This document shows positions 35,867 to 47,986 of a stretch of DNA of 64,000 nucleotides, piece after piece. Every line of letters starts with the position of its first letter. Position 1 is the stretch's first letter. The DNA is taken from contig NC_087067.1 in the NCBI RefSeq assembly GCF_963678635.1, positions 4,623,947 to 4,687,946 on the forward strand. The letters run 5' to 3'. A program made the translations under genes and the position numbers. The notes below the pieces were generated by a model. That model ran no database searches, was not told where the DNA came from, and was given only the letters and a program-made list of their open reading frames with translations. The stretch comes from Symsagittifera roscoffensis (Eukaryota; Xenacoelomorpha; Acoela; Convolutidae).

Positions 35867-36111
35867 TTATAACTCATCAAAATCAACGGCGCAAAAGTAA
35901 GTCGTGGAAGTTTTATGTTCTTGATTTATATTCTTTTCTTGCCAAGATTTCACTGTTTTTATGTAGCCTTCAATAGTTTGTTCACTAAGAGAGAAAAATT
36001 TGAAAAACAATTAATTATTTGATCAAAAAGTTGTATATCAACCTTTTCCTCAAATGATTCACTTGAGTTTAATAATTTACAACGACGTTTAACAATGGTT
36101 TTCGCAGACAT
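35867..36111 (-). CDS. Possible small two-exon gene, unknown
   Basis: 36111-36043 starts with ATG and encodes 23 basic residues (MSAKTIVKRRCKLL...). 35984-35867 follows a strong acceptor (TTTTTCTCTCTTAG) and reads EQTIEGYIKTVKSWQEKN to CAVDFDEL and a stop. The obvious donor (AAG|GTTGAT) is phase 0 while the second exon needs phase 2, so either the donor is different or the first exon is not its partner. No family recognised. Confidence 0.3.
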
Positions 36112-36500
36112 TTTTAAAGGCCAATGGGCTGGATATTTATAAATTTATCATTAAGAGGCCAAACTGCGCACTGGATAGGCGTTCAAACTAGTGTGTCGTA
36201 GGTCCTGGAATCCAGAGATCAGTAGTTGAACTTGTCAAAAGTTTGTAGGCACAATCAAAGGAAACAAAAGATACATGAAAGCGGCCTTTCTACAGAATTC
36301 GCCTAAAACTCAAAAAAGACACAGTTTGACATCGTAATCTTAAAAAAAACTTCGATCTTGTAAATTTTGGTAGTTTTTATGGCTCTGCTAAATCCTTGAT
36401 TGATCCAATTTATCACAAAATCCACAAAATCCAGGCAAAATCCAATTTTAGAAAAAAATGGCGCATTTGAAAGACTTAATTAGAAATGCAAGTTTTTAAA

Positions 36501-36742
36501 TTACGGTCTGGCAGTAACTGATGTCGCAAAATATTCCCAGGAGGCAGATTTGACTCTTTTGCTGCGACCATGAAGAGTGGACAAAAAACTTGTCTTCGGG
36601 TGTGTTTTAGTTTTTTTGTTCAGCGCGCAAAATACAGTATAGTCACCAAAATAGAACGAGTGAATTACGAAAGTATAAAATGGACTGCCATGCTTTAAAA
36701 GCCATCTGATATATTTCTTTGGGTCGAGAAAAATTAGTTTTT
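36501..36742 (-). CDS. Possible terminal exon, unknown
   Basis: After an acceptor-like ATTTGACAG the frame is open for 79 residues (LDPKKYIRWLLKHGSPFYTF... WEYFATSVTARP) to TAA. Composition is protein-like, with basic residues in the second half. No partner exon or family found. Confidence 0.33.
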
Positions 36743-36844
36743 CTGTCAAATGATGTGGTTAAATTTTACTTTGATTTTGCTTTGATTCGGATGTTCGGTT
36801 GTTATAAGATTGATTGTTTTTTAAATCATCTATTGTTTAATCGT

Positions 36845-37120
36845 CTAACCTTATAGATTTTTGTGTTAGTTTTGTCAAAAATGTCAGGAATGTATATTTA
36901 TGGAAACACTAACCTTTTTTTATTTCTTTCAAATTAAGTAGTATATTTCAAATTAAATAATATATATTTGTTGCTAAACCTTTTTTAAACAATTTTTTAA
37001 ATGTAATCGGAGCTTTCTGTGCTAACTGCTCAGAAATCGGCTATCCTTATAAGTTTTTGAGTAAGATTTGACAAAAAATGACAAGAACGTATATTTATAG
37101 AAACAGTGACCCTACTTTTT
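36845..37120. repeat. Local direct duplication of about 195 bp
   Basis: 36845-36920 and 37040-37117 share collinear blocks (AACCTTATAGATTTTTG versus ATCCTTATAAGTTTTTG, then a GTATATTTATGGAAACA-type block). Identity is about four bases in five. Confidence 0.5.
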
Positions 37121-37732
37121 GCAGACCCTACGTTAAGCGAAATTAATTAAATGGCAAAAAACGACTCATATAATTAAATATATTGCCCAATAGAAATGTG
37201 TGGTTTCTCGGTACCTATCAGAACTGTGAGAGGTGAAACATTTTTCCAACTCAATACACAGATTGTCGATTTTTTTGATCTGATTCTAAAATGATCATTG
37301 GATTTAACCAACGAGTTAAAAATTTGAGCAGCAAAATTGATTAGAAGAAAAAAAAACTCAAAAGTTGTGTCAAGATGGAGCCCTTTTGATCAGTCTGCCC
37401 TTTAATGTCTAAAAATTGTTTTGTTGAAAATGTGCAGAAAATTTAAAAAAAAAACGATATAGCCCTTTTTTTCAAAAAGTGGAACAAAGAGAATAAAAAA
37501 CCGCTCGTGTCAAAATGGAGCTTTAATAATCCGAATGAAAAAAAGTTTTGTTGAAAAACTAGTTGAAAATTTCAAAACAAAGAGATGTTTCTTATTGTGA
37601 TTTTTTCTTTTGACCTTTAAATGACAGTCAACAACCGAAATACAGCGAAATAATTAATAACTTCAATTTAACTGTGTGTTGTTGCAACATTTTGTAAATA
37701 AAATTGATTACACATACATAAATTTCGCTGAA

Positions 37733-40700
37733 TTATAAGTTGTAGTACTGATTTTTATATAACACTTTTGCTTCAGGTTCAGTGTCATCTTCATCTTCGT
37801 CGTTCAAAGGGCAGTTCGAGTTGATGACATCAATCATTTCCATGTCCAGTCCATTATAAATCAAAATCCTCTCCATTTTCTTTATGTCAGCCAAATCTGG
37901 ATTTCGTGACCTATAAAGGGACACTTCATCATAACGAAAAAAAATTGATGAAATTTTCGAAAATACGGTTTTTACCAATTTTGCAAGGAAGTTTGATATT
38001 TCTTTACTTTGAAAGCTTCTTCTAATGAAATATTTCTAGGAATTTCAATCCATGAAAAAAACCTGTCGAAAAACTAAGTTTAGATTGAAGTGTCACGTAT
38101 GTTCTTTAGTTGAAATGCTATTTAATTATTACAAAACCAGTACTTGGGTTATAATTTGACTTTTATTTGCACCTAGCGATTATGCATAAGTAGTAAAGGG
38201 TTAATAATCGCCATATTGATTTTTTTTTGGTTTTTACTTGAGACATGACCGTTCGCCTTAGAAAACAACGATAAAATTATTTACTTTCCATTTTTTGTTA
38301 GGTTAATTCAATTCTCAACAAAAGTGGACAGAGTTCTTTGAGCTAGATTGCTTACCTGGATAAAACGAATGCCATTTCAAGCATTGACTCATTCAACATT
38401 CTGCAAAAATATACCACTGCAAAGTCTTCATCTAAACGCAGAAAGTGGTAGCTTGTTGGTGAGTTCTCAGGGCCTTGGTCGTTCAAATCAGCTATAAAAG
38501 AGCCCTGTGCGTTTGAAGCTGATTTTGGGGTTGTGTATGCCTTGAGAGAGTATTTTGTACATTCGTTCCAAATGTAAAAGAGTTTGTAGCAAACCGTTGT
38601 ATTGACGTTGATATACCAGCCTGAAGCATTTATACCGTTTTTTTTAAATCATAACAAGATGACAGAAACATCAGGCATTTGAAAGAGAGCTGCAATTTTT
38701 TTATCAACTAGATTTTTAGTTAAGTTTTTAATAAAAGCGTTTCAGTCCCAAAAAATTGAGTGAATCAAACTAGAGTTGCAATTTTTTTTTGGTTTTCTTC
38801 CATGCAAATTAACATTCGTATAAAAAAATGTTGAACTGTATAGTTAAATGTGGATTAAATCTGAAAAATATGAGTAAAAAATGCGCCTTAAGCAGTATTT
38901 TTCTAGCAATTTGTGTCACTTTTTCATTTGCATCGTTTGTTTTGATTATATTTGAACAAAAAAAAATTCTAATGACTACAGGACGTTTGATAATAAGCCA
39001 GAATTTCTCAAGAAAATCGTTGAGACCAGACTTCAATAATTCCTAATGCTATCTGTGCCATTTAGCATTGTGGAGTAAAGCGTTTAATTTGAGATCTTCA
39101 GATCGTGTACTCGAACACTTGCCATGGAATTAAAAGTGTGCGATGATGAGCTCTCACTTGACTTCTAGCTTCAGGTATAACACAACCTGACAAATTGCGG
39201 CTGCATAAATAATACCACGTAAAAGCTCTAGAAACAAAAAAAACGACCTTGAGTAGCAAAAAAGAGCTTCAATCAACGAGGCAACTCATTGTGGAATGTG
39301 GGGAAATAAAAGAAATTGATTAAGCTTAGACAGGCCGGATAGTTTTCGCTAGATTTTCTGCAAATCGCAAAATCCGCAGATTGTTAATTAACAATCCTTT
39401 AAAAATTGTAAAAACCCTTTAATTTCATATCTTTTTTTGCCAGTGAAGCCTGAAAACAAATGATTAATTTTGTATACTTACCGTGTTTATTTTTGTCAAA
39501 ATCGTATGTGGTCGTTCTACAACTGGTACTTAAATCAAACACCAAAGGATCCAATGATTTTTTAACAACAAACCAACGGCCCTTCAGAAGATCCTCCCGG
39601 ATGTGAACAGATCGAACTCTTGAACAGCGAAGATTTTTTTGTTCAAATTTGATGACATTTTCTCTAGATCCGAGTTGTTTTTCTTAAACATTTTAATGAC
39701 TTTACATGAAAATTTTAATTAAAAAAAAATGTCACGAAACTTCATTTTTTTCAGAATTTGTTTGTTGTTTTTGCTACATTCAAAATTGGTTGAAATTCAG
39801 AGTTACTCATGGTAAAAGGACCGAGCGACGGACATAACGCTTTCATCTATATTTTGGGAGGGTCCAAAGTTTTTTCGAATGAAGGGTCAGATTTTCTCCT
39901 GAAATGCAATAACGGCCGTTTAAAGGTGCGATTTGGTCTTTGAGCTTTATCCCCTAAATCCATGCCCCGAAAACAACCAATAAGAATTCAGAGCTGAAAG
40001 GGGAAGCCGTTTCTCACATAGATCCCTCAAAATTCCGAGACAATTGAAAAACAAGACTGCTTGTATATCAGGGCAAAGCCCTTGATGTTCCGACTGTCCC
40101 TTAATTCATCGATTAGTTGTTGTGAAAAGAAAATATTGAAAACCTGTATATATTTTGAGCTAAATCAATGTGTAAAATTTTGAGCCGTACAAAAATAATA
40201 CGACCTATTAGCTAGCCTCAATTCAATTTGGAATGATTTTATTGAGCGGGATAATTCGCCACACATAAATAATTCGCGTTACGCTTTCAGCATTATGAAC
40301 AATTTCTTCAAAGCGCGCATAGTTTAGCCCAGAAATTTGGCTATTTTCAAACCCCCAGAACTTTACAAAAAACTATCGGAGGTGAAACATCTTTTTACAT
40401 TTGAACTCAGGAAGTCGATATCTTCAATAAAGTTTAAAAAAACTTTTGGTGAAAATTATTATTTCGATCGTTGAAAATTCGAGCATAAATACACACCGAG
40501 CATAAATATTCCGTTTTCTTCAAAAGTCGGAACAAAAAAGATTGATTTGCTATACGCTGGCAACTGTCGGATCTTTTTAACTATTTATGTTTCCTTTTTT
40601 CCTCTATAGTTACGAATTACCTCCCATATATGAACTAATTCAACGGTTAAGCATATGTGATTTTTGCACCTAAAATGAATCCCCACCCATTGCAAAATGG

Positions 40701-40891
40701 GAGGGGGGGATATTTAAAGTGATCATTTCTGTCATTTAAATAGCCGTACAGTTAAATATTTCCTAGCAAACACTCTTCACTGTCCGTGGACACCAGTTAT
40801 GTGCGGATGATGATGACGTCATCGGGAATTGGCTTATTAACGGGGATCCGAAACAGCACTGTAAAAACGAGAACAAATATATTAAAATCAT
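37733..40891 (-). CDS. Lipocalin B, four exons, paralogue of lipocalin A
   Basis: Exons: 40891-40781 (signal peptide MILIYLFSFLQCCFG, then HNWCPRT), 39616-39482, 38620-38356 and 37910-37733. All phases match paralogue A and all introns are GT-AG. Landmarks: GRWFVVKKS, SCRTTTYDFD, GWYINVNTTVCY, DFAVVYFC, VLSR, NPDLADIKKMERIL, NSNCP, then an acidic tail. Exons 2 and 3 have exactly the same lengths (135 and 265) as in A. As in A, a 17-base stretch just before the GxW codons breaks the frame, and without it the product is 223 residues. Probable role is secreted binding of a small hydrophobic ligand (family inference). It may work alongside, or have diverged from, A. Confidence 0.77.
40070..40330 (+). 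repeat. Dispersed repeat, copy 3 of 3
   Basis: Shares GGCAAAGCCCTTGATGTTCC and later CCTCAATTCAATTTGG and TTCTTCAAAGCGCGCATA blocks with 10490-10760, and weaker ones with 7440-7700. It lies within intron 1 of lipocalin B. Confidence 0.45.
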
Positions 40892-40899
40892 CACAATTG

Positions 40900-43740
40900 C
40901 TGTTCGACGAGAAAACTAATTGATATGAGGATGGAAATTAAGAATAAACTTTGCTTTGATAATTCAAGTACACTTCAATTTAGGTAGCAAATAACTGATG
41001 GCGCCATTCAATATATAAAGTTCAAAACGGATATCTTGGATGACAACTCGTACAAACTAACCAAATAAGAGGTCAATATTTTTCATCCAAATCAAACTAA
41101 ATTTTGAGGTGTCCTTGCTGAACAGAGCGGCAAAACATCATACTAGTTTTATCGAAGGTAGAATGTTGCTTCGAAGGTAGCTTAGACCTTCCCTGATTAC
41201 AATGACTTAAAATACTCAGCAATTTTAAACACTTTGCATGATAACAGCCACTCAGTTGTGCAGTTTTAATGATATTGCTCTGTAAAAACTGATTTTCCTG
41301 GTCGTAAACCTTGACTAAATTTCTTCTGAGGATTTTTATGTAACAGCGTCAGTTGAACACAGTTTTGAGATGAGCTTCGTGATCCAAAAGTAATCGTAGA
41401 TTAAGACTTCTGTGTTTAAGTGAAACAAAATTCTCAAAACGCAATTTTAACCACCCTCGCTGTTTTTTCCTTGTGTTGTCCTTTTGTCCTTGTCGAATTG
41501 GTGATTTTACTGTATATCGCTACAATTAGTTCCAACGATTAACCAAAAAGCCAAGTAGAATAGCAAACAAGTATGAAGGCTCAAAAGCCTAGCTGGAGCT
41601 CAAAAGATCTAGAGCCACCTAGATAACGGAGAAAATAAGGGAATCATGGAGTCGGTCTGCCCCCATCCTCCCTCCACCCCCCCCCCCCCCCCCCTCCCAA
41701 AGTGCCAACTTAATTGGAGCTAAAAACGCCAATTATCTGAAACTCGCATGACTTAAACCAGACATGATGTAACCTGGGCATGCAAAAATCCGGACCAATC
41801 GAAGCCCCTGACTTGAGTGATAACAGTTCTTGGAAACGGAAATCACCTCATTAAACTAAAAAAAATAGCAAGGGGAGTAGAGCTAAAACTTAGTCTGTTG
41901 TAGACTTAGTAGATGTAGGCTTAAAATGCCCTTCTTTCGATTTGGTTACCGCCCCCAAGTGAACGCAGGGAATGAAAATTTTGGGATATTAAAGTTAAGG
42001 ACAAGCTGCATCATGTGTTATATTCTGGACCAAAATCTGTCGGCTGGGCTCTTTTTCCTTTTCCCCCACCTGCAATCTTTTATGATTAAAGTTACTGTTC
42101 ACATTGACCGATTGTCATGAATATTGACACGCAGATTAATAAGGCCATGACAAACATATTTGGTCACCATAATTAACCTTGTAAAACCACCTTGTTAGAC
42201 CATAAAATTGATGCTCGTGTGAGGGGGGAGGGGGGGGGGAGGAGGAGGAAAAAAGCCGTCGGCTTGACCGGAAGTATTAGAATTTGAGAATACTAATGCC
42301 AACTAGGCCAAACATAGGCAATTTAAGCAAAACATTTAGCAAGAACATGTTGGCTTTAAAACAACGGTGGACTTAAGAAACCATCCCGTTTAATTAAATC
42401 ACCTGCGGCATTTATGCATTTCAAAAACCGGCTGATGTTATTAACGGATGCGAATCACAAGTGGTGCATTGTCATGAATAACGCTTACTATGGACTAAAC
42501 TTGCCAAAATTTTAGAAAAGCAACATTTTGCAGATGATAATATAGAGTTTTGGGGTGCTTGTAAAGTTTTAATTTCGGCTTGAAGTCCCGTCGGCTTGAA
42601 GTCCCGTCGGCTTGTTGTCCTAGACCCTCTCCAATCTAGTGCAATTTAGCTGGTTGGATGTTTTCTTAGTTAGATTTTTTAGCCAATCAGAATCGAGCAG
42701 TTTACACTCAGCGCTGAGCATTTTTATTCAAAATTAAATGCTAGGGAGGAAAAACTACGGAGTAATGCGCGGGGGGGGGGGGGGGGGGGTGTTTACTTCA
42801 ATCACTTTGCACTTCAGTACTTCAGTGGGATCCCATCATCCATTCTGACTGACAATTTTTTTTAAAGTTTCACTTTTGATAATCTTGTACGTCGGTTGTT
42901 TCTGGTAGACCAATCCTAACTTTTTCCTAAGGTGCTTTTGGCGCCAATATATACGAGCTTTTGGAGTCAGATTTTTAATCAAATTCGAATTGGGTGACCT
43001 ATAAAAATGTCAGTTTTGCTTGCGAAAAACTGCGTCGTTAAAAAATTGTGGCCCTTCCCATGTTAAAACTGCAGCTGTTTCTTTAGAAAAAGCAAATAGA
43101 AAATTGTTCATTTTTAAAAGGAATTGGTTTATACGCAGAAAACTGTTGTCAATTCCACAAAAAGCTAGCTTCAGAAAACGCATGTTTTTCGCAGACCGGT
43201 CGTTATTAGAAAATGTTATATACATTTCTTGTTCAGCATAAAAGACTCTTCTAGCCGCATTTCAATCGCGTGTCGACATTTTGGCTCAGATGGTATATGA
43301 TATAATTCGTCATTGTTGGTCTGTTATACAGCGGCACGCAAACGTTGATTTGCATTTGCATGTATGCTGTCAAATATTTATTTTGAATAAGGTGAGTAAA
43401 ATTACTGCTTTCTTTTAAGTATTGGTTGATAAAAATATAATAGCTGCATGTAATTAGGTAGACTATACCAAAACATGCCCCATAACTTTGAGGGGTGTTC
43501 GCGCGCCGTAAAACGCAATTTTTGTGGTCAAAATTTTCCAAAAAGTGACTTAAAATGCTTTTTTGGCATGTTCTTTCAAAATTTCATCTACGGCGCAGAA
43601 ATCTTGACCAAAACGATTTTTTTAATGCTTTGGGAGAGCTCGGAAAACCAATTTGATCGGTCTAAAAATGATCGACAAAATTTTCAAAATTTTTTTTGAA
43701 AATCCAACCCCCCCTCGATAAAATTTTCAATTGTTGCAGG
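40900..43740. other. Intergenic with low-complexity tracts
   Basis: No supported gene. Notable tracts: 18 C at 41677-41694, a G-rich purine block at 42220-42250, a twice-repeated CGTCGGCTTGAAGTCC near 42575-42615, and 19 G at 42771-42789. 40900-41110 keeps weak similarity to sequence upstream of lipocalin A (28.5-28.7 kb), marking the edge of the old duplication. A plus-strand ORF at 43020-43241 is basic but unsupported. Confidence 0.45.
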
Positions 43741-43764
43741 TAACTGAAAGGTAATGTGACAAAC

Positions 43765-44457
43765 ATGCCGACTGATTTTGAGGCAATTTCCTGTAGCTTG
43801 AGTTCATTATGTCTGGACCACGGGTTGGATTGTATCTTGGTGTGCGTGCAAGAAGATTGTGTAGAAGGCAACGACAGCCAGCCTGTGCCAATTTGCCCAA
43901 GGTGCTTGGCGACGGAGCATGACAGACACAAAGTGCGCTGTTGGAAGAAGGCAAAACACGAAGAAATAAACTCAAAAGAAAATGCTGTGAAAAACAAACG
44001 CCGCGAATTTCAGCAATTTTTGAAAAATTCAAAACGGAAAAGCAGCGCTAGAACGTCAAAAGATATCACAGACATGGAGCAGTGTTTGAAAACTGGCATT
44101 ATCTCAGATTGTGAACAAAATTCACCAGGTTTTGATCATTTAATGAAGAAAAGCGAAGAATTGACTGCTTTTTTTGTGACATTCCAAGAAACCGAAAGTA
44201 GATTCAAACAGAACTCCGAACTATATTTCGAGCACGCAGGAAAGGGTCCCAAGAAATCTGTTCAGGACAACAACGATACGCCATGTTCGAGCAGACAAAG
44301 TGAAGCAACGCAAACAGCCGATACTTATCAACCCACTCCCCCGAATCCAGACAGGGAAGAAAGAGGAGTGCAAATCGAACCCCCTCAAACCCCCCAAGAG
44401 TTTGAATCCCCGGCTGAGGAGCAGCCACAAGTGATCCGCCATATCGATGAAAGCTAA
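43765..44457 (+). CDS. B-box-like zinc-finger protein
   Basis: Intact ORF of 230 residues from the first ATG after an acceptor-like TTGTTGCAG (43731-43739), which suggests an upstream non-coding exon. Residues about 14-55 form a B-box-like finger: CLDHGLDC, CVQEDC, CPRC, then EHDRHKVRC, so Cys/His ligands are present in the usual order with a longer middle loop. A basic helical stretch follows (KNKRREFQQFLKNSKRKSS), then a low-complexity tail rich in Pro, Glu and Gln. There is no RING, coiled coil of TRIM length, or known C-terminal domain. Protein-protein binding is likely, and the function is otherwise unknown. A BEL element starts 168 bp after the stop. Confidence 0.68.
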   Translation: MPTDFEAISCSLSSLCLDHGLDCILVCVQEDCVEGNDSQPVPICPRCLATEHDRHKVRCWKKAKHEEINSKENAVKNKRREFQQFLKNSKRKSSARTSKDITDMEQCLKTGIISDCEQNSPGFDHLMKKSEELTAFFVTFQETESRFKQNSELYFEHAGKGPKKSVQDNNDTPCSSRQSEATQTADTYQPTPPNPDREERGVQIEPPQTPQEFESPAEEQPQVIRHIDES

Positions 44458-44625
44458 TTTCAATCAGATAATTATATAACACCTCGTTAAAAGCAGATGT
44501 TAAAAGAGACGGATTGAGAAAAAAAGGAGTTTTTCAAGAATAACGAAACCATATCGCAAATGCATTATTCATTTTAGGTACAATACTCCGTAGATAAATT
44601 ATTTTTGAGTAATTCAAATATTGGA

Positions 44626-44796
44626 TGTGCGCGCCAATCTCCACACTTCGTAATAAAATCTGTTTTCAAACACTTGAATTAACGAGTATTTTATCGGGGA
44701 AATAACTCTGGAAATTTCGTAATACAATGATATTTTTAACAAACTTTTTTATTGTTAACATCGGTAACATCGGCCACAAAAACTGCATAACTCAAA
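44626..44796 (-). repeat. 3' LTR of BEL copy 2
   Basis: 171 bases identical to 53328-53498. On the minus strand it runs TTTGAGTTATG... to GCGCGCACA, so a TG...CA core of 169 bases is likely. An AATAAA (minus strand) could serve as polyadenylation signal. The repeat is unusually short for BEL, and the true LTR might extend beyond the right edge. Confidence 0.85.
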
Positions 44797-45119
44797 GCAA
44801 GCTGCAAAAAATGGCCAGTATTTGTCCTTGAGACAAATTGCTCTTTTTAAAGGTCAGCCTTAATCAAAGCTTAACCAAGTTAGAGCGAAAAGACGGTTAA
44901 AATCGGTTTTGGGGGGATCGAACCTGGTTACGGAGCATCCCATCAAGTTCGGTGCATATTCGAGTTCCAGAAAGGAAATGACCTAGTCGGGATTCGAACC
45001 GGCGCCGAACCCGCCGGGACGCACCATGTATACGCTTGGCTACTGTCCCTGTATGCATTTACTTTTATATGCATTTATACTCTCGCACATTTACGTTTAT
45101 ATGCATTTGTACTATTGTT
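44797..45119 (-). other. tRNA-like segment between integrase and 3' LTR of BEL copy 2
   Basis: On the minus strand, A-box-like TAGCCAAGCGT (45042-45032) and a perfect B-box GGTTCGAATCC (45000-44990) are followed 70 bases on by a second B-box-like GGTTCGATCCC (44924-44914). Stems pair poorly. Between this and the integrase stop is a short repeat built on TATGCATTTATACTCTCG that BEL copy 1 also has in the same place. Confidence 0.5.
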
Positions 45120-45980
45120 TTATATTTGCGCTGCAACATCCTCCACCCCTAAACAAGGAAGAACGGGAGCGAGCTTTACGGTCGGGCGGGTCAGTTCGCT
45201 CGTAACGGTCTTTATGTCGGCGGATCGCGCGCATCCGTCCTTGCCATAGTGCAGTCTTAGGATACGTGCGAGTGGATAATGTCCACGTGGAGTGTCAGGC
45301 TCTAAGACCCAAACCAAGTCACCGGCTTTCAACTTAACGTCTGACTGGTTGTGCCACTTTGCCCTCCTATTGAGGGAAGGAACGTATTCCCGCATCCACC
45401 GTATCCATATTGCGTTAGCGTATGATTGCGCTCTGGCGAACCTCTTCTTATGGTCGAAGTTTTCTTCGAAACTTAGCGACGCGAAGCTAGCTGCGCTGTG
45501 ACCGAGAATGAAGTGATTCGGGGTGAGTGCCTCTAGGTCGTGCGGATCGGAACTGACCGGAGTGATCGGTCTTGCGTTAAGTAATTGTTCAACTAGGCAG
45601 AGCGTTGTTCCTAGAACTTCCTCAGTTAACCTCCTGTTGCCTAATATGTCGTACAACACTCGCTTAACACTTCTCACTAGCCGCACCCAGGCGCCACCGT
45701 GATGAGGGGCACTGGGCGGGTTAAACTTCCACTTAATGCCTTTGTGGACGAAAACGGCCGGGGCTCCACAGGATAGGAGCTCCTTTTGAGCACCAACAAA
45801 ATTCGTGCCATTGTCAGAAAGAATGGTTTTGGGGGTACCTCGCCTTGCAATAAATCGCTCTACGCCCATGACGCAGGAACTAGTATCGAGAGATGGAACC
45901 AACTCGATGTGAACTGCTCGAATCGTGAGGCAGGTAAATAGGAAACCCCATCTCTTTTGGGTACTTCGGCGTATCGGCAC
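45120..45980 (-). pseudogene. BEL/Pao integrase core and C-terminus, catalytic Glu lost
   Basis: 286 open residues cover the core (AVHIELVPSLD, TILSDNGTNF with the second Asp) and the C-terminal part (KAGDLVWVLEPDTPRG, the SH3-like end). At PHHGGAWVRLV the third catalytic residue is Val (GTG) where BEL copy 1 has Glu (GAG). The N-terminal zinc module and first Asp lie in the adjacent frame after a one-base frameshift near 46030. Strand transfer activity should be abolished. Confidence 0.88.
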
Positions 45981-47941
45981 TTGAAACGGGCCAAAGTAAT
46001 CAACACCTGTGTTGGAGAAGGGAGGCTGCTTGTAACCAGTCTTTCAATCGGTAGGTCAGACATAATGGGCACAACTGTTTTTGCTTTGCGCTTACGGCAT
46101 GTTATGCAAGTATTTTCGATGTTCCCAGGTAACCAGCGCAACTTCAGAACAATGTATTTCAACTGAACTACAGCACGCATGTAATCCAACCCCTGATGTG
46201 CATGTTGAAAGTGCATATGCCTAATCAACATATGAGCAACTCGGTGTCGACCATCCAGTATTATTGGATGTTTGCTATCAAAGTCGGTATCAACAAGACG
46301 GCTGATACGTCCAGTTGAACGCAGGATGCCAGCTGGGCCGATGAACGGAGAATATTTAGCAATCCGACTTTTCTTTGTTATCAGTTTATCGGACTGAAGT
46401 ATTTTCACTTCGGCAGGAAATGATTCGGACTGAGCGAGATAACTGAGCTTCTGCTCGGCAATATCTAACTCGGACGGGTCGGTTATTTCAAGCGTTTTTG
46501 TACGGAAGTGTTTATGCGATGGTAGCACACGAAGCATAAACGCTAAAACACGTTTGTACTTTACAATTGAGCTGAATTTATCCCAATTTTTAAACAGACG
46601 GATCGACGGCGCTTTCTCAGATGAAGCATCAACAACAAACGTAGATGCAGTCTCAAGGCATGTATCAATGTCACAGAGTGGGCCTTTTAATTGGATCTTT
46701 TTGATGACATCAGTGTTCGGCTTGAATGGCCAATCACATGTCCTCAATATACTAGGGCCTCTAACCCAGCTGCTATCCTTGAGGGCTTCCAAAGAAATCC
46801 CTCGTGTGCCGGTATCAGCTGGGTTATCACCACTGAGTACATGATTCCATTGATCAATGGTGGTGGACTCCAAGATTTCACCAGTGCGGTTTCCAACAAA
46901 CACAGGAAGTTTGTTGCACGAGTTAAGCCACTGGAGAACGGTGGTAGAATCAGTCCACATGAATACATTGCTTACTTTGAAAGTAAGCGCTTTCAAAATC
47001 TCTTCTTTGAGTCGAGTCGCAAGCAGAGCAGCCTGAAGCTCTAACTTGGGAATGGAGAGCATCTTCATAGGCGCTACACGGGCTTTCCCAAATACAAAAG
47101 CTAACTCGGTCTTTTGCGATTTAGCAAGTCGGGCTCGGAGAAACGATACGGCGCAAAAAACGTCCTGCGAACTATCACCGAACGTGTGAAGTTCACAGCG
47201 GTCGAACGGTTCGGTAAAGTAGCTACGAGGTATCGTCAGAGTACCTAATAGTGGAAGTCCTGAGTGCCAATCTAGAAAATGTTGTTTAATTTCCTCTGGG
47301 AGATCATCATCCCACTTTTGACCACTGATTCTCCATATGTCTTTTAGTAAAAGGCGCGCTTTCACAGTATATGGAGCTACCAGTCCTATTGGATCAAAAA
47401 CTGAGGAAACAAAACTCAACACGGTGCGTTGAGTAATTGCTTTATCTAGTGGTCGATCAACACCTCTACTTACTACTAGGGTATCTTTTACATGATCCCA
47501 CCTGAGACCAAGAACATGCGACGATTGGTCTGGACTCTTACAAATATCCTTAACTGACGGGTTGGACTCACGGTTGTCCGGATTAAGAGCGGTTGTAACT
47601 TCGGGTACATTGCTAACAAACTTTGTCATGTTAAACCCACCTAATTTGAGCATTGCGACTAAGTCTTTACTTAGGCTAAGAGCGTCAGCGGTATTTTCGA
47701 ACGAGTCAAGATAGTCGTCCATGTAAAACTTCTGGACAACGGCTGAAGCGGCTTCGGGGTATTCAGCTTGATTATCAGAAGCAGTTTTTTGTAGCGCGAA
47801 ATTCGCACAAGTTGGCGAATCACGAGCGCCAAAAATATGACGGGTGTATTGGTGAACCACCACACTTGAAGTGGGGTCCTCCCGCCACAAAAAACGGAGA
47901 GACGGTTGATCTCGCGCAAGTACTCCAACTTGTAAGAACAT
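45860..47941 (-). pseudogene. BEL/Pao RT palm, RNase H and integrase N-terminus
   Basis: 693 open residues with RT motifs (GARDSPTCANFAL, then the active-site FYMDDYLDSF), the connection, RNase H (ELHTFGDSSQDVFCAVSFL, MWTDSTTVLQWL) and the integrase H2C2 module (HRVAHMLIRHMHFQHAHQG with histidines, CITCRKRK with cysteines). The RT site is intact. The last 60 residues are out of frame because of the shift near 46030, so the annotated ORF end is not real protein. Confidence 0.88.
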
Positions 47942-47986
47942 ACCTTCTATGTCCGCTGAGACGGCGTACTTGTGTTGACGGAACCT

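Noticed and set aside
44204-44482. Minus-strand ORFs over the B-box gene
   Set aside because: Shadows of the plus-strand coding sequence with no independent support.
44797-44830. Polypurine tract beside the BEL 3' LTR
   Set aside because: Inside the repeat edge the minus strand is not purine-rich, so no PPT could be called.
44905-44985. 5S rRNA-like stretch
   Set aside because: ACTTGATGGGATGCTCCG resembles the 5S internal control region only over a few bases; the rest does not fold or match.
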